From Aptenodytes patagonicus (taxonomy: Eukaryota; Chordata; Aves; Sphenisciformes; Spheniscidae), in contig NC_134957.1 of NCBI RefSeq assembly GCF_965638725.1, positions 15,586,101 through 15,650,100 on the forward strand: 64,000 bases of DNA, written 5' to 3'. The position numbers were made by a program, and so were the translations under genes. Below, piece after piece: positions 13,301 to 26,357 of the stretch (its first letter is position 1; every line of letters begins with the position of its first letter). A model generated the notes under the pieces. That model saw only the letters and a program-made list of their open reading frames with translations, searched no databases and was not told the DNA's origin.

Positions 13301-16299
13301 CCTTTTTAGATAATGCACAGGTGGAAGCAGAACACACCATTCACCAAGGATTTATATGAGCACCCAACAAAACACACCTGATCACATCTTTCTGTGGTAG
13401 CAAAACTACAGTCACCTGTCCAGATAATCAGCACTTGCCTTTCTTCCTCAGCATGTCAGGCTTACAAAGAAATCAGTAATATGATGCTTCTCTAAGTGCT
13501 TTCAAAGGGCCTGATCCTGAAAGAAGCAAGTGTTTTCTCAGGTCTTCTCTCAGAGAGGCCAGAAGAGAATTGAGATAATGATGGAGCTCTGTTTGCTTCT
13601 GCTGTACCATAAAATTATGAGGAAGTCAATGCAAGTGGAAAAAAATGGCTCAGCATATATATCCCACAGAGAGGATCTCAAGAAACCCAGTACCTACTCC
13701 TAGTTGTACCAGAGACTTCATGGATAACCTCACAAAGGTCACCTCTTCTCTTCCTCAGGTCTTCAATTTATCTTACTATAAAATGATAGCACCAATCATC
13801 AGCACAATTTATTTTTTTTTAAACCATCACCAGTATCACAGCACCTTACAAGGATTTACTTGCCTCCTCTCATTGCACAATACAGCCATGGGCAGAAAAA
13901 ACAAAGGCATGCTGTCAGACACACAGAGAGGCCAGTGTTAATGCTAACTACTCCTGCAGCGCTCTGCAGCGAGCTTCACTGCATGCATTTAATTGGTGAT
14001 TCTCATATCTAGCACCTTCCCAATCTTTTTTGGTCCACAACAATCAGAATACTTCAGTGGTTGATCACGCAACACTTCTGTCAGTCGTGTCTTCTACTGC
14101 TGCCATTAATGACCGAATGAGCATATCAGATTTGGGTTGAAAATCTCTCTCCTTGTGGAGCTGAATGTGGAACTAACCTTCTGCCACAGGAATACACCAG
14201 ATATTGAACTTGAGGTTGTTGGCACTAAAAGCAGAAGGTCTGAACTGGAGGCCTTCCTACATGGCAGCCATCTTGCAGTAGACATATCAGCATCTTAGGT
14301 ATACCAGCCACTAGAGATGTAAAATCACATGCTACAGTAACGAAAGCTACATTTTTAGTATTATTAGGCAAAATCCTGGGTCACTTGATTTCTATTAATG
14401 ATTAAAGAAGGAAACAGTTTCTCAAAAAGGCAATCGGTCTTGCTAAAGTACATGAGCATAAACTGAATCAGAGCTTCAGAAACTCACTTTACATTTTATG
14501 TAAAAATAGAAAAAGTAATATATGCAATAGAGCCATTAAAATGCATGTGCATTTGTGTGCAAGTTCTCTTTCTTCTCTTCCTTTCCTTCCCAGCTTGATA
14601 ACTATATTGTTGATAGGAATAAAATATCAGCCTTTACTTGTACACATACCCGAGATCTTGTAAGTCATTACAACGTGTTTTTGAGATTTGCCACTTCACT
14701 GCTCTATAAAAAGCTTCCTGAAAAAGTATTAACAGATGGCCTCTTACTCTCTGAGACTGTTCGCAATACACCAGATGGCAACCTGAAAGAGAAAATCCAA
14801 CTTACATTTTCAAAACTGAAAGAAATGTGACAATATCCTCACAATAAATATACAGCATGAAGGTAGCAATAAATGATCCGTTTGAAGCAAACTGGCTTTT
14901 TTTATTTAAGCAGTGAATCCAGCCCTCATTTTATAACATATTGCAGAATGCTTCATATCCAATGCTGGAAGTAATTTCTGATGCAAGCAGAAAGTTTGCT
15001 TTAAATGAGCAACAGATTTATGAGAGGCAAGGTTATTTGAAAGAGTGAAAAAATGGGCCAATAGCCTTGGGGGTTAAGACTTCGTATGCTGGATCCCTGG
15101 TATCTGGTTTGTGTCTGAGAACTAGTCGGTAGGTTGCAGCGTTTTTGCTATTAATGTTAGAGGTATTAAACCCAACTTGCCAGTCAGGCTCTTGTTAGGG
15201 GAAGGTAATAACTGTTCCAGATACTTACTGCTTTCAAGCTTTCCGATTCACCTGCTAGACAGCAGCTTAGCTCATCTCACAAGAACTGGAGAGCTCTGCT
15301 AAATACAGTCAACCATTCTCAGTGTTACTAGCTGTTCTTTGGGGCTGGGACTACCACTTGGATGAATCAGGATATCCTTCAGATAGAGGGAGTAATCCCT
15401 ACCCCACAACAAGTCCCAGTAAAATACAAGGACCGCTGTTGGAGTTAGAGATGTCTTCCAGCGCATGTCATTTTTAGGAAACCTAAAAAGAGGTCTTTGT
15501 ACCTGTACAGAATCAGCATGATGGGGCTTCTTTTCTGGGTAAAGCTTTGAGGTGTCGCTACAATTTCAGTAACATTCATCTAAGTTGTGATCCTGTTCCT
15601 AACGGCAAAGCCCCAAGAGATTCTGAAGAGATTAAAACAATTCTTAAGGGGAGGACAGGTAACTTTCCAACTGTCTCACACCATGGATCAGTGTAATTGT
15701 TCCTAGCAAGTTCACCTTTCACATGCAGGACACACCTGAAAAGCCCACCGATTTCTTCCTCCAAAGCCTCTCCAAAGAGGTACCTAGAGACTGGCAGCGG
15801 AAACACAAATGCCTACACCTGCCTTCATGGAAATAGTTATCTGTTGTGCCATCAGGTTTTAAGCAGAATTCCCTATTGCAGTCAATATGCCATAAGCACA
15901 AAATTGCCTGTAGGACAAATTATAAAATTATAAACTAGACAGCTGTCCTACTAGATCGCCCATAAAAGGAAACCATTTCTATAAAACTGTTATTTATTAT
16001 TAATAATATAAAATATTTATAATGATACCAGATGTATGAAAATTGTCACAGAGAGAGTTTCCCTCTTTGCTTTCTCATTGGCGATAAGCCCATTTTCACA
16101 AGCTATAAACAATAACAAAAATAACTCTATGGAGATAAGACAATAATAGGACTGAAGATGGGCTTTCTGTGCAAGTGTACCACCATGTAATTAAAAGACC
16201 TTTTTTGTTAGTCCAAGACAGTAGACTGTATCAGCAGATTGGAGAGTTTCAGGGAAGAGGAGAAGAAATCTGCTAAGTTCCAACCCTTTAAAGTCAACT
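10391..16299. other. Mostly gene-free sequence
   Basis: Nothing recognised except the exon candidate at 14.6 kb. A weak possible further fragment of the palindromic repeat type lies near 11.93-11.97 kb (ACACCAGTACAACT). Confidence 0.55.
14595..14829 (+). other. Candidate terminal coding exon, unidentified
   Basis: A strong acceptor (CTTCCTTTCCTTCCCAG) is followed by 78 stop-free codons and TGA at 14827-14829, then AATAAA about 15 nt later. The peptide starts LDNYIVDRNKISAF and ends KIQLTFSKLKEM, with ordinary soluble-protein composition. A GTAAGT donor word at 14660 offers an alternative short exon. I do not recognise the protein and found no partner exon, so it may be chance or a relic. Confidence 0.2.
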
Positions 16300-16723
16300 G
16301 CTGGAGAACAAGTCTTATGAGGAGCGGCTGAGGGAACTGGGGTTGTTCAGCCTGGAGAAAAGGAGGCTGAGGGGAGACCTCATCGCTCTCTACAACTACC
16401 TGAAAGGAGGTTGTAGCGAGGTGGGGGTCGGTCTCTTCTCCCAAGTAACAAGCGATAGGACGAGAGGAAATGGCCTCAAGTTGCGCCAGGGGAGGTTTAG
16501 ATTGGACGTGAGGAAAAATTTCTTTACTGAAAGAGTGGTGAAACATTGGACCAGTCTGCCCAGGGAAGTGGTTGAATCACCATCCCTGGAGGTATTTAAA
16601 AGATGTGTAGATGAGGCGCTTAGGGACATGGTTTAGTGGGCATGGTGGTGTTGGGTTTACGGCTGGACTCGATGATTTTAGAGGTCTTTTCCAACCATAA
16701 TGATTCTATGATTCTATGATTCT
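16300..16723 (+). mobile_element. 5'-truncated CR1 LINE, 3' end
   Basis: About 424 bp of CR1 sequence in plus orientation. It covers the C-terminal end of ORF2 (reading ...[18 protein letters not shown]... through [19 protein letters not shown] and a TAG), the short 3' UTR ending in GAGGTCTTTTCCAACC, and the ATTCTATG-type octamer tail repeated about three times. The frame across this end is intact, which suggests a relatively young copy. CR1 normally inserts 5'-truncated, as here. Confidence 0.95.
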
Positions 16724-19700
16724 AACTGCAATATGCCTACAGATTTCACCTGGAGCTGGAACAACCCATTCACCCTAAAACAAACATTGTTTTAGTTGCC
16801 TGTTAATATTGTACAACTTTATCATTTTCTGATTAGACTATAGATCCATAATGGTAAAAACTACACTGTACAAAAATTAATCTTCAGAAGAACACAGGAT
16901 ACAGCAACATCCCAATATGAATGTTTTTTCAGTCGTTATCCAAGTCAGCAGCATGATTCTTAAGTAGCGGTGCTTAAATGGTCTTTTGTATCTGACAAAA
17001 AAAGTGAGTGTTTTAGGATCTTGAGATTGCCCAAATTGGAAAGTGATAGTATCAGATCCCCCGAGTTTTATTACTCGTTTAACTGCTGTTCATGATAGGA
17101 GCTCACCTCATCCAGTTCCCACCTGGTGCTTATCACCTTCTGGAATCAGGCCAGACTACCACCTTCACCCCTTGCAACAACATACTACTCACATACATCC
17201 CCTCATTGCACTGCTGCCTCCATACAGCTACCACACCCCTTGCAAAGCCACTTGAAAAGTTCAGATACATTGCTAGGAAAGGGAATGGTAACTGCATTGC
17301 TTTCATCTGTCTTCTTCACATAGGTGCTATGTTCTGCAAGGCAGGAGCTGTGTCTTAGGTCACACGCTCCTTCCTGCTCTGGCACTCTTCTAATTTCTTG
17401 GTAAGCTAAATCAACAGGGGAAAAAAGAAATGTTTTTTGTTGGGTTATCAAGCTGAACCAACTCCCAGGGAATCAGACATGCACCAGCAGAAAGGTGAAG
17501 GCAGAGCCAGCCAGCTGTGAACGGCAGCAGGGAGGTGGGACCATCCCTGCTACTGGCAGTCAGCTCAGCCACAGCACAAAACCTCCCCCCTGCAATGGTT
17601 TGCACAGTGCCTAGTACAACTGGGCCCTTATCCAGCTAGAGTATCTAGACCCAACTGAGAATGGGAGGTTTGAAATACTGAACATTTTCTAGTAAAAAAA
17701 CCACGCAGCACCACTAGAAATCTACCTTTGGCATTTGAATGAAACAATACAAATCTGCTAATCCCAGTGGCTTTCATGCAGTCACACCAGCAGAGAACTT
17801 GATTTACTTTATGAAAGAGGTTAAAAAAAACAGAGTTCCCATTACATTTCGTTTCCCCTATTCATTCGATGATCAAATGCATGAAATGAGTTTCTGCCCC
17901 ACAAGCTTGGGTTTCCATTTTAAAACTGATTGAATGACAGGGGATAACAGATGATGACGGCCTGTTGGTGATTCACTTCTGGAGCTGGCAGGCCGGAGTG
18001 GAGTGCTTTGCCAATGTACAAGCTCAAGAAACAGAGATGCCAGACCCTGAGAGATGACTGCAGTGGGCTTTCAAAAGCAGTTATACTGTTCAACCTCCAG
18101 TCAGTGACTGCTGTCTATGAAGACATTTTTGCCTTGCTGGTGCTAAAGAGGGAGGTGCTGGTATCAAACCAAATGGGCCAGGGTTACTAACCATGAGGTA
18201 CTAATCATGAAAGTGCAAGGTGGCCACAAACGTTAAGCTGCTGTGCAGCCTGAAGACCGCCTGAAGAAGAGAACTGAAGAAAAGGACACTACTTTTCAGC
18301 CTGATCCCAGTTCCAAATATAACGATTGTTAATAATATCCTTACAAAACTAAATATCAACCCTCAAACTCATATCCATTGTCCTGCCCATAACATTTCTA
18401 AGGCATAATCATTTCTTAAAACCAGCCACTTTTAGACTAATGCATTTTGCTGCTCCAACACAAGAGGTCTCCTGTGTTTGCAGCTCACAACAGGAGCACC
18501 ACTGACCTGGTTTTATATCTTTAAGTTTTCAGTTCAAATTACACTGAGAATTTCTTAATGCAAACATGACTGTATATTTCCCCCTATACAACAGGTTCCC
18601 TATGAACTTGTCTGTACAGATAGTAACCAACCTGCACTGAGAAAACACGTCTCAGAGATTTTGTTTTATTCTTTCTTATGCTTCTCCTGAATTTAAAGAG
18701 GGGGGAGGGAAGAAAAGAAAAAAAACAGAGCCAAAATGCAAAATCCAGCTGAAATTAAGTGTTTGGCTCAGTTTTGAGCCAAGCTCATGAGAAACCTGCG
18801 TTAGATAGCATAACCACCTTTAGTCTCTTATTTCAGTAAGAGATTTTTGGAGTGCAATGAGCTTGGTGAAGTCTTGGGGGTCTGGACTGATGGCAGTCCT
18901 GTCACTCTTGGCTGCCATTACATTGAGAAAGGCTTGCATCTCATCTTGATATTATTCATTAGAATTACACCACTCATTATAATTGTTTTTAATATTTTAC
19001 ATTTTAGAAATACTAGGTCTGGTTCCACTCTTACTAACTATGGCATAAATCACAATGTAGCTTGCAAGTGTAAAACTGGTGTGAGGGAAGGAAACAGGAC
19101 TTGTGTAAGAAGACTATCTTGTCTTGCCCAATGCCTTGGCCTGGGTTTCTTTATGCAGGGGAAAAAAATCAACTTAGCTGAGATAAGAATGCTGGGAAAC
19201 AGCAATTTCTCCTTCATAAAGAGTTAGAGCACAGCTCTTGGGAGTGCAGCATTCAAATAAGAATCAGCATTTTAGCTGGAGACAAATGCGCTAATCACAG
19301 TCATGAACACAGCTGAACTAAATGTCTCAGCAAAACCACTCAGTAATGGCATTAGTCATGATAAAGGAAATGAGTGTTTTCAGGATAGGACATACTCAAA
19401 GAATACAAACAGAATCCTTTGTGCCTGCTTCTATGGAGGAATGATTCAGAGTATGTATTTGAACAACTTGCTACTAAAATAGCAGCACAGTTCAAGACAT
19501 CCTTTAAAGAAATGCGTCTGGAAGAGAAAGATTTGGTTTTTAATTGTCCAGATGACCAATTCCTCTATCACTGAGCAGGAAGAGTTTGGCAGGGGGGAAA
19601 AAAAAAAGAATGGAATGATTACAGGAACAATAAGGGTTATTTTTGAAGTAAATTGAAACAAAAAAATCTCTATTTTACCTTTAAGTATTCCTAAACTTAC

Positions 19701-20889
19701 CTTTTATTAAAAAGTGACTGATCTATTCTATAATCTATAAAGTTGTAAGGACATGACAAATAGAACTTTGAGCCTATTTGTAAAGTAATCTACTTTTAAC
19801 CACCTCTGCTTCACACACCGATCTTTTCTTCCAAGCACATTAGCTAACACTGTATGAAGAAAATGCCAATGCAGCTGAAGAGATTATATAAAGATTTAGC
19901 AGTAAAAATTCCTAGAAATCGCATTTTTTCTAAACTACGTATCACATGGAAATGTGCAACTTACTATGTAAGAACAAATGATATTAAAATGGTGATAATT
20001 TTTCTTGTTGTTTAAAATTTGGAAGCACTACTTCCAACATGCTTCTAATACGAAAAAATAGACAATAGAAGCATTCCACAACTCCGGTCACATATCTCAG
20101 TGACTTATAGCTGATGATGATTAACCATATCACAAGCCTTCATTTCAACTGCTAAATAAAATGTCTAGTGGTAGCTGATATCCCACAGCTTATGATTTTC
20201 CGTCTCATGTTCTTTGATGTGTTACTGACCTCTAGTCGAGGAGCTCTGGAATTACAGGGCAGAGCCGCTCCCACATGTGCAGGTGACGTCTGAAGAACTG
20301 TTACAAAATCCTAACAAAGACGTGAAAAGCTGGAGGACTTTTGCCTCCTTTCAGCTCTGGTCACAAAGAAGAGGCAATGCGAAGTGTAGACAAGCACTAT
20401 CTGTAAAGCAGATGGAAGGTTTATATGAGGTTTGTCTGTGAGATTTGATGTAGGAACATCATGTGTTTGCACCTTCTAGTTTTTAGTTTTAGTGTCTTGT
20501 GACTCATTTAAAGCTCTCAAGGAAAGTGAAATATTATCGAGCTGCAATCAAGGATACAAGAAACTTTGAGAAATCCAGACCTGGCTACTCTTTCAAACTA
20601 ACAAATGTGAGAGAGAGAAGGGAGAGATGCAAGAGAGATGTGGGAGCCTTATGAAGCCTAACAAGCATAGAAATTCCATCCTGTGCTACCAAAACCTTGC
20701 CACATGAACCAAATACATTCCTGAAAAGTGAACAACTGACCTTAAAACACAAAGCGCCAAGATATTTTTTTCTAGCAGAAAAGAAATCTTACTAATACTC
20801 AGTTGCCCACTCAGGCGGGTCTCTTCAGCCCACCGGCTTCCTTTGGCAGCACTAGCACTGGGGTGCGTGTGCCACAGTCTCCTGGCACT

Positions 20890-20997
20890 GGTTCAGCAAA
20901 GCATTTTAAACACATACTTGGCTAACACACTTAAGTGTTTTACTGAATAGGAACGTACTTAAATGCATGGCTTAATACTTTAATAGGTCAGGGCCTG
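20890..20997. repeat. Palindromic amniote repeat of a second type
   Basis: GTTCAGCAAAGCATTTTAAA, ACACTTAAGTGTTTTACTGA and ACGTACTTAAATGCATGGCT form the decayed inverted pattern of a known reptile/bird repeat (CAGCAAAGCACTTAAGCA-type arms). Family name not known to me. Confidence 0.55.
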
Positions 20998-23533
20998 TCT
21001 GTATTTAATAAAGGTAAACGAAGGTTAGCACTTATTTTTTTTTCACAAAGTAAATATTAAAAGAATCCTTAGACAAACCATCACTTACAAAGGCAGTGAA
21101 AAACTCTGATCTCATTTGCATGGGTTTACATCAGAAAGAAAATAATTGCTTTCATCGAGCAACATGGAACAAATATAGAAGATACTCGAGGTGTTTCCAC
21201 CAAGTATTATCTTGGAAAAGAGTAATTGCAGGCAAGAGTAACAGTTACAGAAACAAATAACCCTCAAAAGAAATGAGGGTTTGCAAATTCTTAAAATATG
21301 AAGACCCATTTAAAGCAAACCCATCACAGCTTCCCTGTCCAGAATGCTATGCCTCCAAAATAAATAGCTTTAATCTGTGCTAATCTTATTTCAGCAAAGA
21401 AAAGCTAAAGCTGGCAACAAGAAAATGATTATACTATCAAGTTCCATAAGCCAATCTATTTGTTTTTAACATCCCTGACCTTGATTTTGTTTAGTAAGAC
21501 AAGGTATCCAAGTTTTCCAGCAGAGCAGATAAAGGAAAAAGATGAGTATCCCACAGCTGCATGTAATGAGGGCTCCCTAAGTAATGGATCACATCCTTCT
21601 TGCTGTGAAATATTCGAGAGGGCTCAAGTAAAGAGAATCATTTCCTTCAGCACAAGATCAAACTCACTTTGAAAACAGGAAAACGTGGGAAGTATTAGGC
21701 TAGGCTGTAGGTTCAATCAAGGATAGATATTATACACTTCATACCTTCCAAGATTTGTCTTCTAGGAATTATATCCTAATTCTATTACCAGGAAAGTATT
21801 TCAGAAAAGGCTCTGTTCTTTAAAGCTGGAATAGCAGACACACAGATCAAAACAAACTTTTTCCAGACATGTGATTAGTACTTGTCCTTTTATTAGGCAG
21901 TTTGTTGGGAAAGAAAGCCCTGCTTAAAATTCACTGCAGCTCTCCGGCCAGGGGAAGCATTTCTTTGGCTCTGCAGGGGCCGTGTAGCCTGGCTTTCCAG
22001 GAAGGAGGAGAGGGAGGAGCGTCCTTCCAACAGCAGCATCAGGGTGAGCCTGCGAGGCAGGACAACAAAGCTTGACAGTGGCGGGGGGGTAGGAGGGGAA
22101 AAGGAAGAAAATGATTCTGCTCCACTTTTCAGAGAAGAATTACCACTAGCCTTTTCCAGTTGGGCACCTGTTCTTTATGGCAGCATCTCCTCGACTCACG
22201 ACTACTTCGTGTCATCTGCAGACCACATTCGGAAAGACTTGGAAAAGCAGAAACGGCCTTGCGTTAAAAGCACCGGATAAGGAATCAATGTCCTTTTAGA
22301 TCCACGTCTGCTCACAATTCTTGTCTGACCTTGAGTAAAAATGTCAGCTCTCTAGGCTGGAGTCCCCTGCCTGTAAAAGGGCAGTAATCTTCCCTGACTG
22401 CCCCTCTCTCGTTTAGTCTGAGCGTTGGGGCACAGATACCACTCTCTTTCTAGAGCACTGCAAACAGAAACGGCCAAAACCCAACTCCAGCCTTCAACAC
22501 TGTGCTAATATGAATAATTATTTGTGGAGCCAGATTAGAATTGCCATTTTTAATACCATGAGAAGCTGCATGAATTGGGATTTTTCCATCACTGTCTTGT
22601 TGCCAATATTTTGAAGTTTTCCCGCAGGACAAAAATTACAAAAATTTCTGGTTTAAAAACTTGAATTGACACTTGTGAAATGAGCCGTTTCATTTTGACA
22701 AAGGTGATACTTTCCTTCTGAGGTCAAAATTTTTTGTTTTGACTTTATTATTTTCACAAAGTAATTGCATTCTCATTTGTTATAATACCCTTTTATATTA
22801 TGTCAAAATTATGCAATATAATAAAAATTGAAATAAAATTGAAGCAAAGGTTCCTGATCCTATCAAAGCAAAACTTTTCAATAAAACTGTCACCAAAGCA
22901 ATATCTCTACATAAGACAGTTTGATTTAATCAAATAAACGTTTTGCTGACAAAAAAAAGACTGCAGTCAGATGAGACTCAGCCAGCTCTACAAAAGATGC
23001 ATAAAAGCAAGACTTTGTTCGTAAGACCTGCAGCCCAACACAGGCCGGAAGCGTGACCAGACTCTGCCTTCATTTGTATCCGCTTCACCACGCGGCTTCA
23101 GCAGGCTGCCTAAGAGGAATCCAGCCCAGGGATCTGCCGAACTCCAGTGCAGGCTGCCCATGGAGCACGTTCAATTAGGAGTATGTGACCTACAGGTAAC
23201 TGCTCTTCAGTTACACAGCAAGGAGTAAACTGGGAATCTTGAGCACAAGTATATAACATACTAGAAATTAAAGACTTTGGTTCTACTATGGCATCGGGAC
23301 CAGAAGAAAAGAGCAAGGGTTTTGAATACATGGGTAATGCCAAATTGAGTATACTTGGGACAAAATCACAACATACTGCCTAGAGGTAGATTTTCAAAAG
23401 TGCTTCAAAGATAAATTCAAAGAACTTGTGCAGTCAATCACAATACGTACAAAGCTTACAGATTTTATACCTAAAACACAGAAATAAAGTAGAGCAGAAA
23501 CAGGAAGATCTGAGTACTCCTAGATGTCTGCGC

Positions 23534-23554
23534 ATATATATATATATATATATA
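23534..23554. repeat. AT dinucleotide microsatellite
   Basis: About ten AT units in a row; likely length-variable. Confidence 0.95.
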
Positions 23555-25806
23555 AAGAGATATAAAATATTTCCCTTTCCAGTCTTGCTCTCTTTAGATT
23601 TCTGTACTTTCTATCTTCTTGCTGGATCCTAATCTTTCAGATCATGACTTTATATCCGATTTCACTGTTCATTACATCTTACTGTTCCTTTCCTCTCTGC
23701 TGCTTTAGTCTATTATCCCCACTCCACGTCCAACCACACCTACAGAAATATCACAAACTTTGCCATTTCCTCTTGCTTACTCAAAGCTCCATTATAGTCG
23801 GGGCTTTCACACGCTGCTGGATAAAAACGTTCTTCTACTACTCAGCATTGAGACAAGTGTTAAAGATACAGGGCAAAAGGCTCTTTTTGCTGCTTCATAT
23901 GGTGGATCTTGACATGGGTAGTCTATCTTCTTTCATAAGCAGAACTCCCACAGACTTTAAAAGGAGATCTGTGCATGTAGGCAGAGAAGAACATTGGAGT
24001 CAAGATCCACCCACACAGATCTGAAGATAATTTTCATTAGCTGGGAAGTCAAACACAGAGGCATAAAAAGTTTTGACACGAAGTCATCTTAACTTGGCTG
24101 GGAGTTTCTGATGTGAAGAGCAAGAAGGTCTATAGCCTAGAAAACTGTAAAGTGCTGGAAAACCTAGTTACCAAGAGGGTAATTTCATTCTTTATGTAGC
24201 GTTTCACATTTGAATGCTAAGTAACCACTAGAGGGAAAAAAAAAAATAAAAAAAGAATTCCACATTCAACAAAGGATCTCAGCTGCAACCACCAGGCACT
24301 TCCCAAATATAGTCTGAGACTCTATCCTAAAGGTCTGAAACGTAAGCTGAGCACAGTGCCCTGCAAAAGCTGGGTGCTGACCATGACATTATGGCCATTT
24401 TGCCAATGGTGATATTGCTGCCTATCAGAGAAAATACACATTAGCACCAGGAATTAAGGAACATCCCTGGTAGAAGCATCATCTCTATATGCCATCCTTC
24501 ATGCTGTGGAACACTCATTCCAGCAGGGGACTCCACTTGACCAATACAACACAGCAGCAAGTCACTAATACATAATTAACATGCAACAGTGATTAATTAG
24601 GTAACATCTGACCAATAGCTGGGACACTCAGCTGCCTTTGTCTGTCTCACCACATAAGAACATTTGCAACTCACACAGACAGCTATTAATTCAAAACGTA
24701 CCCCATTTCCCCCAGCAAGCACAGAGCACAGGCCAAAGGGGGGATTCCAATCTGTTGCACAGCACAGTATGTAGCTACAGCATTTCCATACACTCCAGTG
24801 TGCACAGCATGCCTGAAATTAGACCCAAATCTTTCCTTTGCAAACAGCATGCTGTAAACATTCAAGTAGTGTTACAAAGTACACCCAAATACACCATCTC
24901 CATTTTTTAAAGATTCCTATTGCTTCTGCTTTGCACATAGTGCATTTTTTACTTTGCTTTAAAAACTTTGATAGAACACAATGTCATGAATTATGATTGA
25001 CAGATGTACAGCTGTTTAGGGACCAAAATTTTAATTCCATTGCTTAATCACTCCTGTACATTAGCTTATTAACAGAGGCCTGTTTATTGACTCTGCTTTG
25101 TGCCAAGTGCTTACGATGGCTACTCTGGAGTCCCCAGTGGAATCGCTCCATACATGTACCACAGGTAACAATTCCTGCTGATGCAGCATCATGTTCTTCC
25201 AGCTGTTCTGGTGCCATCCTGAGAAATAGGGTCAGCACTGGCATCTCATTTATTTCCTGATGCTTGGCTTGCATCCTCTTCCCTCTAGAGAGAGTGCTGT
25301 TCACAAGAACACTTTACTTTTATTGCTCCTGTTAAGCTCTTTTGTTCTTCAGTGGAGGCTGCTCAGCCTAGCAAAGCCCACAGCTCAGGCTCTCCTGGAG
25401 AAGCAGCACTTCGGTTTGTTTGAAAAAAAAAAAAATGTGCCTTCTCCCTTTGTCTCCGCTGGTTTTGCATTTCGCTCAACCAATTCCATAACAAAACCAA
25501 CTCACACAGCACTTGCAAGAGCAAAGCTTTTTTTTACTGCTACGCCTCACTCGTCCTCAAAAATGTTATGCCTCAACTCAGCAGTAGGCAGAAGGAAACT
25601 GCTCGCTAGGTGGACGGCAGTCCTGCTCAGCGACTTGTGCAATTATTCAAGAATGTCCTTGCCCTGAGCACGTGGATACCAGTCTTGATTCACTGGCTGT
25701 CAGAGACAATTCTGTTTCATGTCTCCCCAAAAGATTACTGGATTTTGATTAAGAAAGGTCAAGGGCAGCTTTTCCCTTCCAATATAAAGAGAATGACTTG
25801 AGGAAA

Positions 25807-25854
25807 AAAGTACTCATCACCTAGCCTTTCAAAGTACTCATCACCAGGACTTTC
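25807..25854 (+). repeat. Two-copy 24-bp tandem duplication
   Basis: AAAGTACTCATCACC starts both units (25807 and 25831); each unit ends in CTTTC. Near identity implies a recent local duplication. Confidence 0.9.
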
Positions 25855-25992
25855 ATCTCCACTTGAAAAATTAAATTGCCTGAAGTGACGGGAGGCTTAG
25901 GGCAGGGTATGTACAAAAATGTTTTCATGCAGATAAATTTAGGAATTTATCTATATGCTGTAATTTTAAGTCCCCCAAAAAAAGGTTGTTGG

Positions 25993-26011
25993 TTTTTTTT
26001 TTTTTTTTTTT
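25993..26011. repeat. Poly(T) tract
   Basis: Nineteen consecutive T. There is no LINE or SINE body beside it that I can recognise, so it may be a plain homopolymer. Confidence 0.85.
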
Positions 26012-26278
26012 ACAGGTGTTTTAGCAGGAAAACAAAATGCAAAGCTCAGGTAGCCAAGTCTAAGATAATACCCATTTGCCAGATGAATTTTAAATGTACA
26101 TTGTATTACTGACCTAGCATACCAGAGATTTAGATTAATCTTTAACACTTCAACACATCCCCCCAAAATAACTTTCCCAATATTTGATTTTCCTTTGAAG
26201 GAAAGTGTGTCAGATATAATTAGCTCTAGCTGCAGACTCCAAATCTCTGCCTGGCACCATTCTCAATAAAACACACCT

Positions 26279-26357
26279 TCAACTGGTGTGAAATTGGTAT
26301 AGCTACGTTGAACCTGCGCTACCTGCAACTGCAGTATTTCACACCAGCTGAGGATCT
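26279..26357. repeat. Palindromic amniote repeat, copy 2
   Basis: AACTGGTGTGAAAT (26281-26294) and ATTTCACACCAGCT (26336-26349) pair at 13 of 14 positions, followed by GAGGATCT. Same element as 2933-2993 and better preserved. MITE-like in form, with no coding capacity. Confidence 0.6.

Noticed and set aside
16343-16636. 97-codon frame as a host gene
   Set aside because: It is the C-terminal end of CR1 ORF2.
18847-19227. 126-codon plus-strand frame
   Set aside because: No recognised domain, and no splice or homology support. The middle part (GGTCTGGTTCCACTC... ) resembles a decayed interspersed repeat.
25260-25667. 135-codon plus-strand frame with a leucine run like a signal peptide
   Set aside because: It reads through an A-rich homopolymer and has no recognised domain or neighbouring exon signals.
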